From Chrysemys picta bellii (taxonomy: Eukaryota; Chordata; Testudines; Emydidae): a DNA stretch of 64,000 nucleotides. Below the pieces are notes generated by a model, which was given only the letters and a program-made list of their open reading frames with translations, was not told where the DNA came from and ran no database searches. The translations under genes and the position numbers were made by a program. The stretch covers positions 1,860,001 through 1,924,000 of the forward strand of contig NC_088800.1 in NCBI RefSeq assembly GCF_011386835.1. The letters run 5' to 3'. This document shows positions 1 through 13,394 of this stretch, one piece after another. Positions within the stretch are counted from its first letter, which is position 1; each line of letters begins with the position of its first letter.

Positions 1-727
1 TGCAGCGTCTGAATGTACAACCTACCCTTCTGACTGTCATTTAACGGACTGAAGGGAATCCAAGGTAATGTGTGTTTTATTGGTATTAATGTGACGCTCA
101 AACAGAATCTGAAAAAAAAGAGTAGATACCATTAAAAAAAGGCCATGCAGAAAAGCAGACAGAAATATTGATCACTGCTTGCATTTCCTAATGAAAAAAA
201 CACTCAAAATAGAGTAAAAAGCCATTTCAATGAGGCAGACCTAAAACATACACAAAAAAGACCAATATTAACCTACAAGGGGCCATATTTCACAGCCAAC
301 TACAGAAAATTCAACACAGAACTGTACAGGGAGCAGCGACACACAATCCTGCCAAGGGCCTCGATGCCTGCAGCCAGCCACTTAAAAGGGATGTCTGACC
401 ATGATCCAAAACGTGCATTAAATTAGCCTCTCTCTGAGAAATAGCCCCACACCATTGCACATGTATTGCTAATTTACATGACAAAGATTTTTGAGTAAGT
501 GCACATCCCGCATAATATTTACGTTGATTTCAAGCTGAGTTTCAAATTGGATGCAGAAAGTAGGAGATCAGCAACAATTCACAAAAATTCTGTGTGTTAC
601 TAACTTTTTAGTAAAGGAACAGAGTTGTTAATGATTCAAGTTATTTTCTTACAAAAAAGAAAATGACCAATAGAAAGAGAGAAGATCATTTAGCCGTTCA
701 GCTGCTGGCTTGGGGCTCCAGAGACCC

Positions 728-850
728 ATGTGCCTCTGTTCCTCATCTGTACAATTGGAATACTATCTTGTTGGGATGACATGAGAATAAATATATTTAG
801 GTGCTTAGGTACTATGGTAGAGGAGGCCATACAAGTACCTTACCCAAACA
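728..850 (+). repeat. MIR-type SINE fragment
   Basis: The stretch GTGCCTCTGTTCCTCATCTG, then a degraded AATGGGGATAATA-like segment and a tail with TTTAGGTGCTTAGG, matches the core and 3' part of MIR-family SINEs in plus orientation. The tRNA-related head is missing. Old and diverged. Confidence 0.6.
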
Positions 851-1794
851 GACAGACAATTAGGAAATACCACAGAGTTGCGGCAAGATGGGTTTAGTGT
901 TGCAACCTAGTTATTCCAACAGTAATAGCAATTTTTAAAAAATTCTTAATTCGCTTGTTACTCGAATAGAGGCAGCACACTATATATTGTCTCATTTCGC
1001 TTAAATATTTTATTGTGGTCGCCGCATTTCCATAGATGGGCTTTCGTTTAGAAACCATATACTGACATTCACTCCGTGCAGAGCACCACCAAGGCCCATA
1101 AATCTTAACTTAACTCCTACTTAAGTCTTCAAAAAAGAGCTTAAGTGGGACTTGAATGGTGAATAAACCTTAGGCACATCCACTATCCAGGAGGTGAACT
1201 GCATCCATAGTGATGAACACATTGCTAGCTGCAGTCACAAGATGCTGAACAGTCTCGGTCTCATTTCAGCAGATAAGAACACCTTCCTAATGCCACCACA
1301 GTACCTGGAATTTGGGGGATGATACCCATTAAATAAATTATAATTTTCTAGTACTTGATCAAAGATCCTTATTTAAAAAGTGCTTTTTAAAAAACAAGCC
1401 ATGCCAGGATAATAGTTTCAAGTAACATCTAATCCAGTTGAAGAGCGAAGATCGTCTCGTTCATGATTTAATTTTCCTGGCATTGATGAAAGGGATGCTT
1501 TCATGCGGTCACTTATTTGCTGTAAGTGATGGGCTACCAAACCCACACCACAGCCTTGAGGGACAAAAAGGACCCAATTCACCAAAACAAATGCTTAACT
1601 TTAAACACATCATTAAGGGCTCTGCTAAATCGGGACCAGCGCCACAACCAAACACCTCATAGTTCCAGAGTCGCTTCCTGATTTTGCAGAAACTTCTCCC
1701 CTTTAGTAGAAATACTTTGCACCGTCACATTGGAGGTACCAAACGTGATTTATGCCTCTCCCCACCTCTACTAGGGAAAAGCATATTAAACCTA

Positions 1795-1900
1795 CTTCGT
1801 AGATTAGTGAAATGAGATACACAGGGCTGAGAAGTGATCCTATGAACCTTGGGGTCCCAGGCTCCTATCCTAACCACTAGGCAACACCAAGTGTGCACAA
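1795..1900 (-). repeat. Possible MIR-like SINE fragment, reverse orientation
   Basis: CCTATCCTAACCACTAGGCAACAC at the right end resembles the reversed tRNA-like head of a MIR SINE. The region to its left is too diverged to align by eye. Confidence 0.4.
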
Positions 1901-2604
1901 CTATCTATCCAGGGTGCAATTTTCAGAGGCACAAATGGCAGGTGGGCATTTAACTGGCATTTGTACCTCTGAAGACCTTCCCCCTCTCCGCCCTGCAGTT
2001 TTCTTGGCATGTAAGGACCTGCAGTGACCAAACCATGCAATAGACAATATTGTTTCTCATCTGAAATTATTTTCTTATGACCAGTTTTGTTCTTGGTACG
2101 AATTACGATGAAGTTATTCCCTGCCCCAGTAAAAGAAGTTCTGACTATTCTGTTGTGGGACAATAAAGATCCTTAAGTTCCCTGATTCAACTATGTGGAA
2201 TTGCTAAAATATGTACATTTTTTATCTTTACTCCCTATTCTTTGAAATATCAGTCTTATTAATCAGGCTTTAGTCTTATCTACTGGACAGAAAGAGGTGT
2301 ATCAAGGTCCAGTGCAGTATTTTCAAAAAGGTCCTCACTGGTCTAGAAATCACATCCAAGATTTTGTTAATAGGTGATGCTACCCTGGACAATATCAAAC
2401 CATGCACAGGACTGGATCTGAGAAGCCTTTCGGTACGGTATTATAGTCTCCATTCCTGGCAGAAATAGCAGCAGCAAAGATTGCACAATCACTTTGGCTA
2501 TCCAAAAGTCCAGATTTGAAGGCGCTTGCTTAACTTAGAGAGGTCCATTTATTTCTATGTATTTTGGCATCATTCCCCGTCCTCCTCCCCAGTCACAAGG
2601 AATT

Positions 2605-2695
2605 GGGGCTAATCCTGCTTTTAGTTACACGGGTGCATCCCTGACAAAACTCTCTGGGGTTGCACTGGAGTAACAGAGCAGGATTTGACCCCTGG
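2605..2695. repeat. Short palindromic repeat (MITE-like), AATCCTGCT termini
   Basis: GGGGCTAATCCTGCT at the left is repeated in inverted form at the right (AGCAGGATTTGACCCC). The same architecture occurs at 13180-13258, 15007-15080 and 16778-16852. Widespread in amniote genomes as old non-autonomous elements; class not assigned. Confidence 0.5.
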
Positions 2696-2801
2696 TATGT
2701 AAAATTTGATAGGGAAAAAAAATTAAGATTCCAATTCAATCGACTCGGAGAACCAGGCATGCATCCTAACCAGCAAGTGATTCCTTCATTTTACTCTTTT
2801 T

Positions 2802-2819
2802 GATAAAAAAAAAAAAAAA
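2802..2819. repeat. Poly(A) run
   Basis: Uninterrupted run of about 14 A after GATAA. No SINE or processed gene was recognised next to it. Confidence 0.8.
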
Positions 2820-5339
2820 CTTCTTTTAACCTTAAACAGGCAAGCTCGAATTCTGCCCTGACCTCGTGCCGTTAATTTCAGAAATAGGATTTCAAAGATT
2901 TGTGTTTTTCTTTACAGCTGTAGATCCATCTGCTTCTTTCTAATTCAGACTGGTTGGGCATGAAGAAGGGATTTTATGCTAGGTTTTAGCCTTTAAATGT
3001 TCATCTTGCACCCTCGCAGGGAACTATTGCACTAGGTGTTTTATCGGTTGTGTTAGGCACTCAGAAGACCTTGGGCATCAGGCACCTGATAAACAAATAT
3101 TTGTTATTAAGTACGGGCAGGAATCTTTTCCTGAATACTGGCATCCACCATCAGTAGAAAACAGAACGGAAAGAACAGACAGCAGGATTTTGAGTATCCA
3201 TAACGGCCAATGTCACATGATGATGGGTATTTTAATTCTGCTGCATTCCCCAAAGTTGCCACTCCCTCTCCTGTGCACCCTTATCATTCTGCCTGGGACC
3301 CTCCCCTTCCCCCACATTGTCCCCAGTGCCCGAGACCTGCTCCCTCCAGCCTCCCCATTCCTGCCCCAGGAGACTGCAGCTATCCGTGCAAACAGTCAGT
3401 TCTTGACCAAACTGAAAGCCACTATTTGGTATTTCTACAAATACCACATCAGAGGATCCCCCTGCATCCTTACGTGACTCCTGACAGCTTTGGATGAAGC
3501 TAGGTCTGAAATAAAACGGGGAGGTTCAGGTGCCTCATAGTAACTTCTTTCACTGGTGGAAAGTGAAGTTCCTGACTGGAAGTTTTAGCACAACGTCCCA
3601 CGAAGTGAGCAGCGCCACAGTTTCGATGGAGGGCGTCTCCTAGGCAATGGCCGCATTCATCAGACATGGACAGTTGTATTTCCTCTGTTCCCATGGCAAA
3701 CACAGGCCCAGCCAGCAGCCTTAGAAGGTGGACTTTTTTTTCTTGGAGATCCAAGGAACAAAACAAAGCAGAACAATTAAGCCCTGTCTTTAGGGGTCAA
3801 AATACAGTCATTCCTTTCAAACAGATTTACTAGTTTCCAAGTTCCATTTCAAAGCCAACCTGAAACCCATTATTTGCTACTTTTTACTTTTATCCCTATC
3901 TCATGGAGGTTTTATAGAACACAAAAACAGCAGCCCAGTTTAATTTACCTCCTAGTCATGGCATTTCACTAACAGGCGTTATATCAACCACCACTTTCAA
4001 AGGTTAACTCTGCTAAGCCGTCCATATTTGTGTCTGGGTCCAAGGCCATGCCTACCAAAGAATATAACCACTTTCCAGGTGTAAAGAATAACAATCAACG
4101 GGCAAGAGGAGAACCAAGAGAAAGGAGATCTTGTGACAATGACATGCTTAAAAAACCCAGAACTTCCATTAAAGAGGCAAGACAGCCAGGGGTCTTTGCT
4201 CGGTGCAGAGGACAGGACACCAAACCTTGGTTCCAAGAACATCAGCAGCTTTGCAGTCTGGCCAGCTTTCTAGTAACTTGCACTCAAGTGTTGAAAAAAA
4301 AAAACAGCCAGCGTTCTTATCCTATGGTACAGCATTTGTATAAATCCAAGAGGGCATACGCAAATTTTGATTTATCGGGAGTTCTGATTATCCTGAGTTC
4401 AGTGAGCTGTAACAGAAATAAAGTCCTGGGGGGGTGGGGGGGAGAGGAGATGAACTAGCAATAACAAAATTGTTTAAAAAAACCAATTATATTCCAAGAA
4501 TATAAAATAATAACTCTTCCTACCTTGAGTGTCCAAGGTTTAATTGAGATGCTTAATGCTATCAGTTGCTAATGCACTGTAATGGGGAAATCCTCTTCTA
4601 CTTCCTCTTTATTCAATGATACAATAATTCTCATTGGGTTGCACTGTTGCCATGATAAGAATTCCAGCAAGCTTCCGAAGGGAAAACCCTGCTCCTTGGC
4701 CTTGAAAGGTCTTTTGCTTCATTCTGTGTTGGCCTTGGTTATGACATCATGCCTCAGTGGTGATCTCATAACTTGCAGGCTCACCGAGGCAGTCATGTGA
4801 AGTAGCAGGTTATTATGAAGGATCTGGTTATAAATCCATGGTTAAGGTGGACGTGAGCTTTGCACTTCAAGCAGAAATTAAACCTCTCTTTTATGCATCA
4901 AGAACAGATTGTATTTTCCTCAAATTTACAGCATTTACTCCAAGTACAGAAAGTATTTCTGAGAACTTCCAAGTAAACGTATTAGCTACAAGCGCTGCTC
5001 TTGCAGCTACCCTGCCAGACTATTTGACTGAAGACTCCAGTTCTAGACAAAACACTGTTTACTATTGAACATGTCTACATGTCAAAGGGGAAATGTGCAA
5101 CATTCTCCGCTGATGCACACAAAATATTACACACCTCAAAGGGCACCTGTGTGCCTCTCAGCTGAAGCGATTTACCTTCCTCTGTAGTCCCGCATTTCAA
5201 AAGTAACAAAACCAAATTTCCCTAATGGAAGTGAATTAATATCTATCTATAGTATCTACAATTACAAGTGTCCCATCATTGTACTCACCAAGCCCTGAAA
5301 GGCAAGTCTCTATCCATACACCCTCCATCCCCATTGTAT

Positions 5340-5548
5340 CTGAGCACCTGACAATCTTTAACATAGTTATCCTCACAAAACCCCTGCGAGGTAGAGATGT
5401 GCCATTATGCCCATTTGGGAAACTAAGGCACTGAGAAGCTAAGTGACTTACCCAAGGTCACACAGGAAGTCTATGGCACAGCAAGGAATTGAACCCAGAT
5501 CTCTCATGTCCTAGGCTAGTGCCCTACCCACCAGACCATCCTACAACG
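5340..5548 (-). repeat. MIR-type SINE, nearly full length, reverse orientation
   Basis: Reads left to right as a reversed MIR: GAGGTAGAG..CCATTATGCCCATTTGGGAAACTAAGGC, then AAGTGACTTACCCAAGGTCACACAG, then GAATTGAACCCAG (reversed B box region) and GTGCCCTACCCACCAGACC (reversed A box region). The RNA polymerase III promoter boxes are therefore at the right end on the minus strand. About 200 bases long, a typical length for an old full-length copy. Confidence 0.8.
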
Positions 5549-8119
5549 TTTGTCTATACTGGTGAACAACAGGAAGGCAGGGCTCTAAAATGATTCATCA
5601 ATACCCAGTGATCTGATATCAATATTAGCCATGGAACAAAATTTTATCCCTTCTGGAAAAGTCCTATAGAATTGACTCCAGAATGACACACTTCCTATAG
5701 AATTTTCAGCCAATCAATAGCATTTTAAAATGATTCTAGATATAATTCCCTATTAAAATTCATGTATATCCCCACTACGGAATGGTATTAAAAAACAATC
5801 TATGGAAAGTATAGCATTCACCATTCATTTTTATAGGGGTTTTACTGAGTAAGATCTACAGAATGGTTAGTTTCATCCTTATTTAATTCTATGAGGCTTT
5901 TCCATAAGGGTCATACTGCAAATACCGGACATCTATATGCTTAACTTGAAACATCTAGTAATGGTGGGAAGGGAAATGGATCATCATCATTCAAATCACA
6001 CCACTTAGGAATGAATTTTTAATGAGGGTAGGCCTCGCTTATTTCTAATTTTGCTCTAGCACCTTATTTATAGCTATAACTAAATCTCACTGCGTGGCTG
6101 TGTTGTTAAGCTGCAGGACATAGTATCCAATTAATACCAAAACAGCATTAAAGCAACATGAAAGGTCCAACTTAAACCCAAGGAAAAAATTCAGAGTGAA
6201 GACTGTCATTCCAACCTTCGTTCTCTCCACCTGGCAGCTGCCCTGAGGTCCCTGGTTTGTTTTAAGTTCCAGATGGAGAATGAGGTCATCCGCACAAACT
6301 AGGTACAACAGGGTGAGTTAAAAACCTACCAGTAGTCATAACAAATTGACTCAAGGAAGTGGAGACAGGCTGTAGAGCCTCTGATCTCTAAGTCACTGGT
6401 TTGAATTCAGTCCACGATGAGAACGACGCAACATTTTGACGACCTGAGGAGTAATAAGCTAAACGGAAGAGAAGAAAACACTCACAGGAACAACAGGCAT
6501 TTGGGATAGAAAAAAGGAAAGCTCCAATTTAACAACAGGAAACGGTTCTTAACCTTGAGGTGAAACCTGGCAGTGTAATATTTGAGGCCAGAGAGTGTTC
6601 AAAAGAAAGTTACATGCAGAATTTAGAGGGAAGTGATACAGGAATTCCATTGGGTGATGTGGGAACTGAGCATATGTGGTACATCAATACAGACCCCTCT
6701 TTGGGTAAACCCCAACTTCAATCAGTAGGAGTTTATACGAAGGCATGTGCTGCAGTCCTCATGCATCTCTGTTATAGAACCCTTGAATCCGACCTCTTAG
6801 CTACAGTAGCTTATACTGTGATAGCCTGTTGAGCTGTAGAAATGCATAACTCTCCAGTGCTTTCCCAGCTTCCTATGTTGTTCCACTCTTATTCCATCTG
6901 TACCACCACGATCCTGTCTCACTCAACTGCTGCGCTGATCCACTCTTCCTCCTCCAGATTTCTTATCAACCCCCAGTAGCGCTAGAACCTCCTGAATTTC
7001 AGATCCCAAAGACATTCTATTCACATCACACATTTCCTTAGGAAGCTCGCTGACGTTTGCGCATCAAAAATTTTAGTCAGCAGGATGTACAGTGCAATAA
7101 TGAGAATTAAATTGATTCAAGGAAAGTACCTGCTCAGCATGTTCATTTGCTATTTTTCAAACATAAGTATATTGACATGGGCGTTTTTTCAAATCTCAAA
7201 ATGCAATCTATCCTGGGCTAACTGTATGTGCAACGTGGCACGAATCACCTCAAACTACCAACGATATCCATCTTTAAAGCACCTATGTAGCTATAAAATC
7301 GCTTAATCGATTTTGATAATTTTTTTTATAAAAAAAATTTCATATAGGTAGCTAGATGGATACTGCCGCTGGGATCCGTACTTAATGCGAAGCTTAAGAC
7401 CAATATGATTTGAAACAGCCAAGCTATAAACCCTCTGCAGAATGGAAAATTCTGACAGGCGTAATAGACATGCACTATAATTAAAGTCTTTGGTAAATGA
7501 CACTAACACAGCCAAAATTTTCTATTTCAAGCTACAGCATTGATCGAATTTTGACATGCAAGATTAACTGGAAGGATCTCTCTGGACTGATGAGAACAGT
7601 AAGCCACAACGCTTGTGTTAATTTTCCTTGATACATATGCATTATGCATTTGACAAGATACAGGCATCTAGCAAGTACCAACCTATGTGTTTTATCTGTA
7701 ATGCTACTGAGCAAAGAAATGCCCCTCCCTCAATATCCCAGACTCTCAGAAGATATTTCTCTACGCTCAAGAGTCCAGCGATTATATTCTTTCCTCCCAG
7801 ATATGAAAGTTTAAAAAATGTGCCAACCTTGAATTTCCAATGAGAAGTTCACTCAATGCAGAAAACGGAGTCTCTCAGGAAGAAAAATAGGTTTCAACAG
7901 AATGCACTGTTCGAAAGACAATACTAACCAGTCAGGAGTGGATGAGGTGTAGGGCCATAACAAAAAACTATTCTGTACTCCCAACTCAGAAATAAAAAGA
8001 AAATATTTTAAAATTAAGCAGACTCGTCCTCCTTCCTGTTTACCAGGCAGATTTCAATTCACTTGCGCATGCTACATGATCCTTCCAAGCTGCAAGCCAG
8101 TCAGGTGGTTCTGTTAGAT

Positions 8120-8337
8120 CAGTGTTCCCAAACTTGGGATGCCGCTTGTTTAGGGAAAGCCCCTGGCGGGCCGGGCCGGTTTGTTTACCTGCCGCGTCCG
8201 CAGGTTCGGCCTATCGCAGCTCCCATTGGCCGCGGTTCGCTGCTCCAGGCCAATGGGAGCTACTGGAAGCAGCGGCCAGTACGTCCCTCAGCCCGCGCCG
8301 CTTTCCACAAGCGGCGTCCCAAGTTTGGGAAACACTG
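8120..8337. mobile_element. Short hAT MITE, deletion derivative of the palindromic family, with perfect 8-bp TSD
   Basis: Element begins CAGTGTTCCCAAACTTGGGA and ends with the inverse (TTTGGGAAACACTG). Both flanks carry TGTTAGAT (8112-8119 and 8338-8345), the 8-bp duplication expected of hAT transposases. Interior is GC-rich (CCGGGCCGG, CCAATGGGAGCTACTGGAAG). It is the same family as 46737-47069 but about 115 bases shorter, having lost much of one arm of the palindrome. No coding capacity, so it must have been moved by a hAT transposase supplied elsewhere. Confidence 0.92.
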
Positions 8338-11104
8338 TGTTAGATAATATACTTTCAAAGATTTTGTCCTTATAATATGTTCATGTCTTTGGAAGTGTTT
8401 TCCAGTACCTCATTCCCTTCTCCTCCCTCTCCGTCCCCTCAACCCCCGAATATATGCATCATACCAAAAGCTATAGAAAGATTCTCACAGCATCTGAATG
8501 TCTACAATTATTTTAAATACCCAATCAAAATAAAAATGAGCATTCCCACAAGATGGTCAAGTCACTGCTGCTAGTGCAGCTGAACTGAAGTATCCCTTTG
8601 CCAACACCCATCTCATCACCACATTCCCTATAAACCCACAGCCTCTCTGAACAGAAGCACCTTATTCTGTGCTCAAGGCTGCCAATCTGGAGGTCAGGTG
8701 AACAGTGAAGGGAAGCAAATTCCATAGATGAGGGTCCCTTTGCTGAATACACTCTAATCCCGGCCCCAAAGAATTCTATCCAAGAACCGAGAGCTGAAGT
8801 GACTAGCTGAACTTAGTTGTCATGAAGGGAGATGGTGGAGAGGTGCTATTTCTAAAAACGAATGAGGGTCTGGTAGGTGCAAAGGAAAAGGGTTAATTTG
8901 CCTTATTGCAGTGAGTGCTGCAGGATGCAAGGTCCCATGACAAGAAAAAACAAATATTGCCTCTTCACACACTAAGGTACATGTTACAATGGATTAGGTG
9001 TTACTTTTTAGTTCACCCCAGCGTAGACAGTATAATATTGTGTAAGTACAAGCTGTTCTTCCCACATTCCCTAACAAGGGCAAAGGGAACTCGACAATGC
9101 AGTACTCTAAACTCTTCCCACTCCCAAAAGCAGAATGGACATCCTCTATTTTTCTGTGGGTGTTTGCCCGGTAAAGCTGCTCGAATATGCTGCAATTTGA
9201 AGCATGGTTTTATTCTGAAAAGTAACTCTGTAAAATGGCACCATTTTACTCAATAGCTCGGTTTCTTCTCGGTATTCAGTCACAGCTGCTGATTCGATTG
9301 ACTAAAATAAGATTTTATGTTACTTCTTTTAGCCCTGCAGAGACACAGTTAAGAGAGAGTGAACGGAGTCTACTACTGTACTTCTTATTCAGCAACTACA
9401 GAACCACTTACTAAATTTCAATTACAGCGTCATCTAGTTACATCTTTGCAAACCCACTGAAGGCAATGTGTTGCCAATGAGGACATAGTTGGGGACAATG
9501 GGATTACACAAGTGTAATTAAGGGCAAAATAATGGCCTGCAGAATTTTCGTTACTGGTGATGATGCAGAAGAAGCCGAGAACCTGGCGTGATTCCCCCCA
9601 GTCCCAAATAGGGTTTACATCACTGGGCAGTTACAAAATTCATCTCTTGGCTTGGAAAAACGAACAGCCATAATATGGGAGTAATTGAGAAACAATAACC
9701 ATGGAACCCCATTTTATAGTGTCACTTTTCAGTGCACAGCCACACTTTCAATACTAGATATTTATGCAGATTTTGATTTCACTTTTGACCAAAACTGAGT
9801 AACTATTCTTCAGACGCACTTCATCACACTTCGCAGGCTGCCTCCAAAACACCAAACACAGGATCGTCTTGTAAACAAGCATCTCCCGTACATATCACCC
9901 AATGAAATGGCTGAAAAGCTTTGCATAACAATGAAATGTGGGAGACTATAAGCACTAAAGAGGAAAGAATGAATGCCCCATGCGGTTGCAAATGTCACCA
10001 GACACTGGAGCAGAGATCCACATAGCAATGCCCTTCCTGCACACAAAGGTTCCCTTTGGGCACACAACTGGAACAACAGCCCTTATTGGCCTCTACAGGC
10101 AGATTCATCGCAGAAGCAGAGAGGAAGCTGCTCTCCACTTCTAGTGAGAGAGGATTGTGGAAGTGACAGGGAAAGGAAGCTGGCGGCCATCCCCATCCTC
10201 AGACAGAAGAAATCCGCCACTCAAGGAATTTTCACTAACCTGCAGAGTGACAGCGGATCCTGCAAGGCCGAGAGGGGAGTGCTTGTGTTGCCCATGGGAT
10301 TGAGGAGCTGACCCACGGCAGACACAGACAGGGCTTCCTCACACTAAGGGCAGGTGGTAGCGAGGTACCTCTCAACACCAGGTATCCCCGGGAAGCATCA
10401 CAAGGATGTCACAAGAATTAATGTTTGTAAACATCTCCAGAATGCTTGGATGAAAGATGCAATATACATTTTAAGTATTAGCACAGGATAACGAATGAAG
10501 ACCGTGATTTTGCTGTTTTGCCTCCATTGTGATCTATCACAAACTATTGCCAGAGCTGTGCTGACATGATGCAAGTACACAAGCAAAGAGGTCTCCTGGG
10601 ATTATAGATGTTAAAAACAGTCCAACAGCCATGTCAGTTTCTGCTCCATTCAAAATACAGGGGAGAAAACCCCCATATTGTTTATCAAATGGAAACAATT
10701 CCTCTATATATTTTGTTTTTCAAAGGGATGCAGGCATTGCAAAGCCTTGGACACCTAGAAAAATCACTTGTAGGAATGGTAGGAACACACTACAATCCAC
10801 AAAGCCCGAATCTGCCACCCAACTTCCTTATCCAATGAATGGGAGAGCTAGGCACCTAGGAAGCGAATCCACAATAGCCGGCACACAAGGCAAGAAGCCA
10901 ATGGGAGATGGCGACAAAAGGGGTGCATGCTAAGCCCACCCCTCTCACAGAAATAGGCACCTCCTGGCAGCTTGGACTTAGGGGCCTATTTCTGCTAGTG
11001 ATTCACAGCCAGGGGCCCCTGTCTTGGAGCCGGATGGCTTCAGCACTCTGTCGCTCCTTGTGAAAATGAGTTAGATCCCCACTTCGCTCCATACCAAACA
11101 GGAG

Positions 11105-11400
11105 GAGGAGTTCAGGTGAGGGGGTCTCACCTGGGATGTGGGCGACCCAAGTTCAATTCCCTCCTCTGCCTCAGGGGGAGAGGGGATTTGAACAGGGGTC
11201 CCCCACCTCTCAGGAGAATGCTGCACCACTGAGCTACGGGATAGTCTGCTGTGGGGACCCCTCAATCTCTCCTGTTGAAGTTGGTGCACTGTGTATAAAA
11301 GAGTCATTGGGCCAGTATGAGAATGACTCTGCAGTGCAATGGTTAGGGCACCCACCTGGGAGGTGGGAGATGCTGGGTCCAGACCCCCTGCTCCAGTGAC
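11105..11400. repeat. tRNA-like SINE units, partly head-to-head
   Basis: Three tRNA-like segments: 11125-11165 with CACCTGGGATGTGGG followed by AGTTCAATTCCC (B-box-like), a reversed one at 11175-11245 (GGGGATTTGAACAGGGGTCC, then CACCACTGAGCTACGGGATA), and a plus-strand one at 11325-11395 (GTGCAATGGTTAGGGCACCC, then GCTGGGTCCAGACCCC). Opposed tRNA-like units of this kind recur in turtle repeats. I see no complete tRNA cloverleaf, so these are not tRNA genes. Confidence 0.6.
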
Positions 11401-11559
11401 TCTAAGGGGACAGCCATATGGCCTTAAAAGACCCGCGGCACAGCCAAAGCTGGCCCAGGTCACCTGACGCGGGCTCACGGAGCTAGAAAACTGCAGCATA
11501 AACCTTCAAGCGGAGGCTGGAGCCCTGGCTCTGGGACCCTCCCACCTCAGGGGATCTCA

Positions 11560-11671
11560 GAGCCCAGGCTCCACCGAGCCTGAACGTCTGCACTGTGATT
11601 TTATAGCTCCACGAGCCCAAGTCAGCCGACCTGGCCTGGCACAGGTCTTTACTTGCAGTGTAGACATACCC
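11560..11671. mobile_element. Right end of a Harbinger-type MITE
   Basis: Ends GCAGTGTAGACATACCCTAAG, the typical inverted terminal GGGTATGTCTACAC of PIF/Harbinger elements, followed by a TAA-like target. The left end was not found, so the copy is 5'-truncated or interrupted. The stretch 11405-11560 is GC-rich and probably part of the same element. Confidence 0.6.
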
Positions 11672-11756
11672 TAAGTGTTCATACCTGGTGGAACAACGTC
11701 AACAGCCGAGACTGCGGGAGCCCCACCTCTAACAATTCTATACTCAGGGGTTAGAG

Positions 11757-12161
11757 CAGTGGCTCTCAACCTTTCCAGATTCCTGTACCCCTTTCAAAAG
11801 TCTGATTGGTCTCGGGTACCCCAAGTTCCACCTCACTTAAAATCTATAAAATCAGACATAAAAATACAAAAAAGTGTCACAACACACTATTACTGAAAAC
11901 TTGCTGACTTTCTCATTTTTACCATATCGCTATAAAATAGATCAATTGGAATGGAAATATTGTACTTACACGGCAGAGTATAGTACATAGAGCCACAGAA
12001 ACAAACCATTGTCTGTATGAAATCTTAGTCTGTACCGCCTTCGCTCGTGGCTTTTATGGAGCCTGTTGTAAAACTAGGCAAATCTCTAGGTGAGCTGATG
12101 TATCCCCTGGAAGACCCCTGTGTACACCCCGGGATACACATCCCCTGGCTGAGAACCACTG
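11757..12161. mobile_element. Non-autonomous hAT element with perfect 8-bp TSD
   Basis: Begins CAGTGGCTCTCAACCTTTCC and ends GGCTGAGAACCACTG, good inverted termini. GGTTAGAG flanks both sides (11749-11756 and 12162-12169). The AT-rich interior (ATAAAATAGATCAATTGGAA and similar) has no ORF. The same family recurs at 25682-26050. The duplication is derived from a tRNA-like SINE whose right part resumes at 12170. Confidence 0.93.
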
Positions 12162-12169
12162 GGTTAGAG

Positions 12170-12290
12170 CACTCTCCTGAGAGGTGGCTGTTCAAACCCT
12201 CTCTTCTCCTCGGGCTGGGGGGGAACCGAACCTGGCTCTCCCACATCCCAGCTAAGCGCGCTGACCACTGCGCTAGGAGCGGTAAGGTAG
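12170..12290. repeat. Right part of the tRNA-like SINE interrupted by the hAT element
   Basis: CACTCTCCTGAGAGGTGGCTG then TTCAAACCCTCTCTTC continues the tRNA-like unit from GGTTAGAG, and a reversed unit follows (GGGAACCGAACCTGG, then CGCGCTGACCACTGCGCTAGG). The B-box-like motif GTTCAAACCC is visible at 12190-12199. Confidence 0.6.
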
Positions 12291-12299
12291 GAAGCACCA

Positions 12300-12390
12300 T
12301 CACCGACTCCTCTTCCGACTGCCAGATTCTGAATGGAAGTCGATGGCCTTTGGTCTGACCCAGGACGGCCGTTCTTATGTTCTTAATTTA
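12300..12390 (+). mobile_element. 3' end of a LINE of CR1-like type
   Basis: Ends GGCCTTTGGTCTGACCCAGG then GGCCGTTCTTATGTTCTTAA, a common 3' terminus of reptilian CR1-like LINE copies with a TTATGTTC tail. Severely 5'-truncated. Confidence 0.5.
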
Positions 12391-13179
12391 ACCAGATTAG
12401 AACCATTTCACATTTCCTTGTTTGCATCTCCAGGGCCGCAAATAAAGCCATACTCTGAGCAACCGTACACACACTGCAGATTCATCAGCCTTACAGGCAA
12501 TTCTAGAATCCTCAACATGAAATTGTCTTCACACTGCTGTGATAATTTACCCGGGAAAAAGTTCAACACAGAAGGATATGATCCAAAACCTCCTTATTGC
12601 AAAAACAGCTCCAAAGTCTTTCTGTAAATAAATAACAATTATTCTTTTGACCACCATCAAACAGCTGCTGAGAGAAGTCTAGTTCAATTTTGCTCTCTGT
12701 AACAGCACCATCTTCTGACCCATATATTGATGAGCTAAAGCCAATATTTGACAAAACGGATAATAAACATGTCTTTTCTCAACAGCGAATCCCTGCTTAT
12801 TCCCTAGACTGTTTTAGTAATGTATTGTCATTTATAACAAGTGACAGCTGTGCCACATTTCCTTTGCTGCTTGAAAATGGGGAGCCTGCTGATTTCAGAG
12901 GTTTTTCCACTACTATAATTTAATTTCCTATTCTGAGAAGCCAGCGACACTGAGTAAACCAAAGGGGACTACTCTCATTTGAACGAGGTCACACACAATC
13001 TCGGCTCCACATTTTGGATCAAGATTTAATGCAGTCCAGTACAACTGTAGCGCAGTGTTGCACTATGTGTTATCAGACTGTGTGTGAAAGCCTTGAGTTG
13101 TGAAAGTAACAGAACATACTTGCCATTAGGGTTTGGCTCTCACGTTAACAGATTATGCTGTTCTGCAGACTGACATCAA

Positions 13180-13258
13180 GGCAAGATTCTGCCCTCAATT
13201 GTACTAGTTGACTTCGGTGGTATCGTAGAGGTGTGAATCAGAACAGAATTTGATCCTT
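13180..13258. repeat. Short palindromic repeat, GATTCTGCCCTCA type
   Basis: Left AAGATTCTGCCCTCAATTG and right CAGAATTTGATCCTTA are imperfect inverted copies, as in the other short palindromic repeats here. Confidence 0.4.
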
Positions 13259-13394
13259 ATTATTTTGTGAACTATAGGATATGGCTAAGACATTAATTTC
13301 TTTTGGAGAGCTACAACTTCTGCTTTTCAGTTCATTTTGTTATCTTGTCGTCCCAAACCATACATCACTTTTATCCATTTGTTGCATCCTGCCG

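Noticed and set aside
4030..4458. 142-codon plus-strand ORF in FRMD5 intron 1
   Set aside because: No similarity to FRMD5 or any family I know; contains an A-run and G-run, probably chance.
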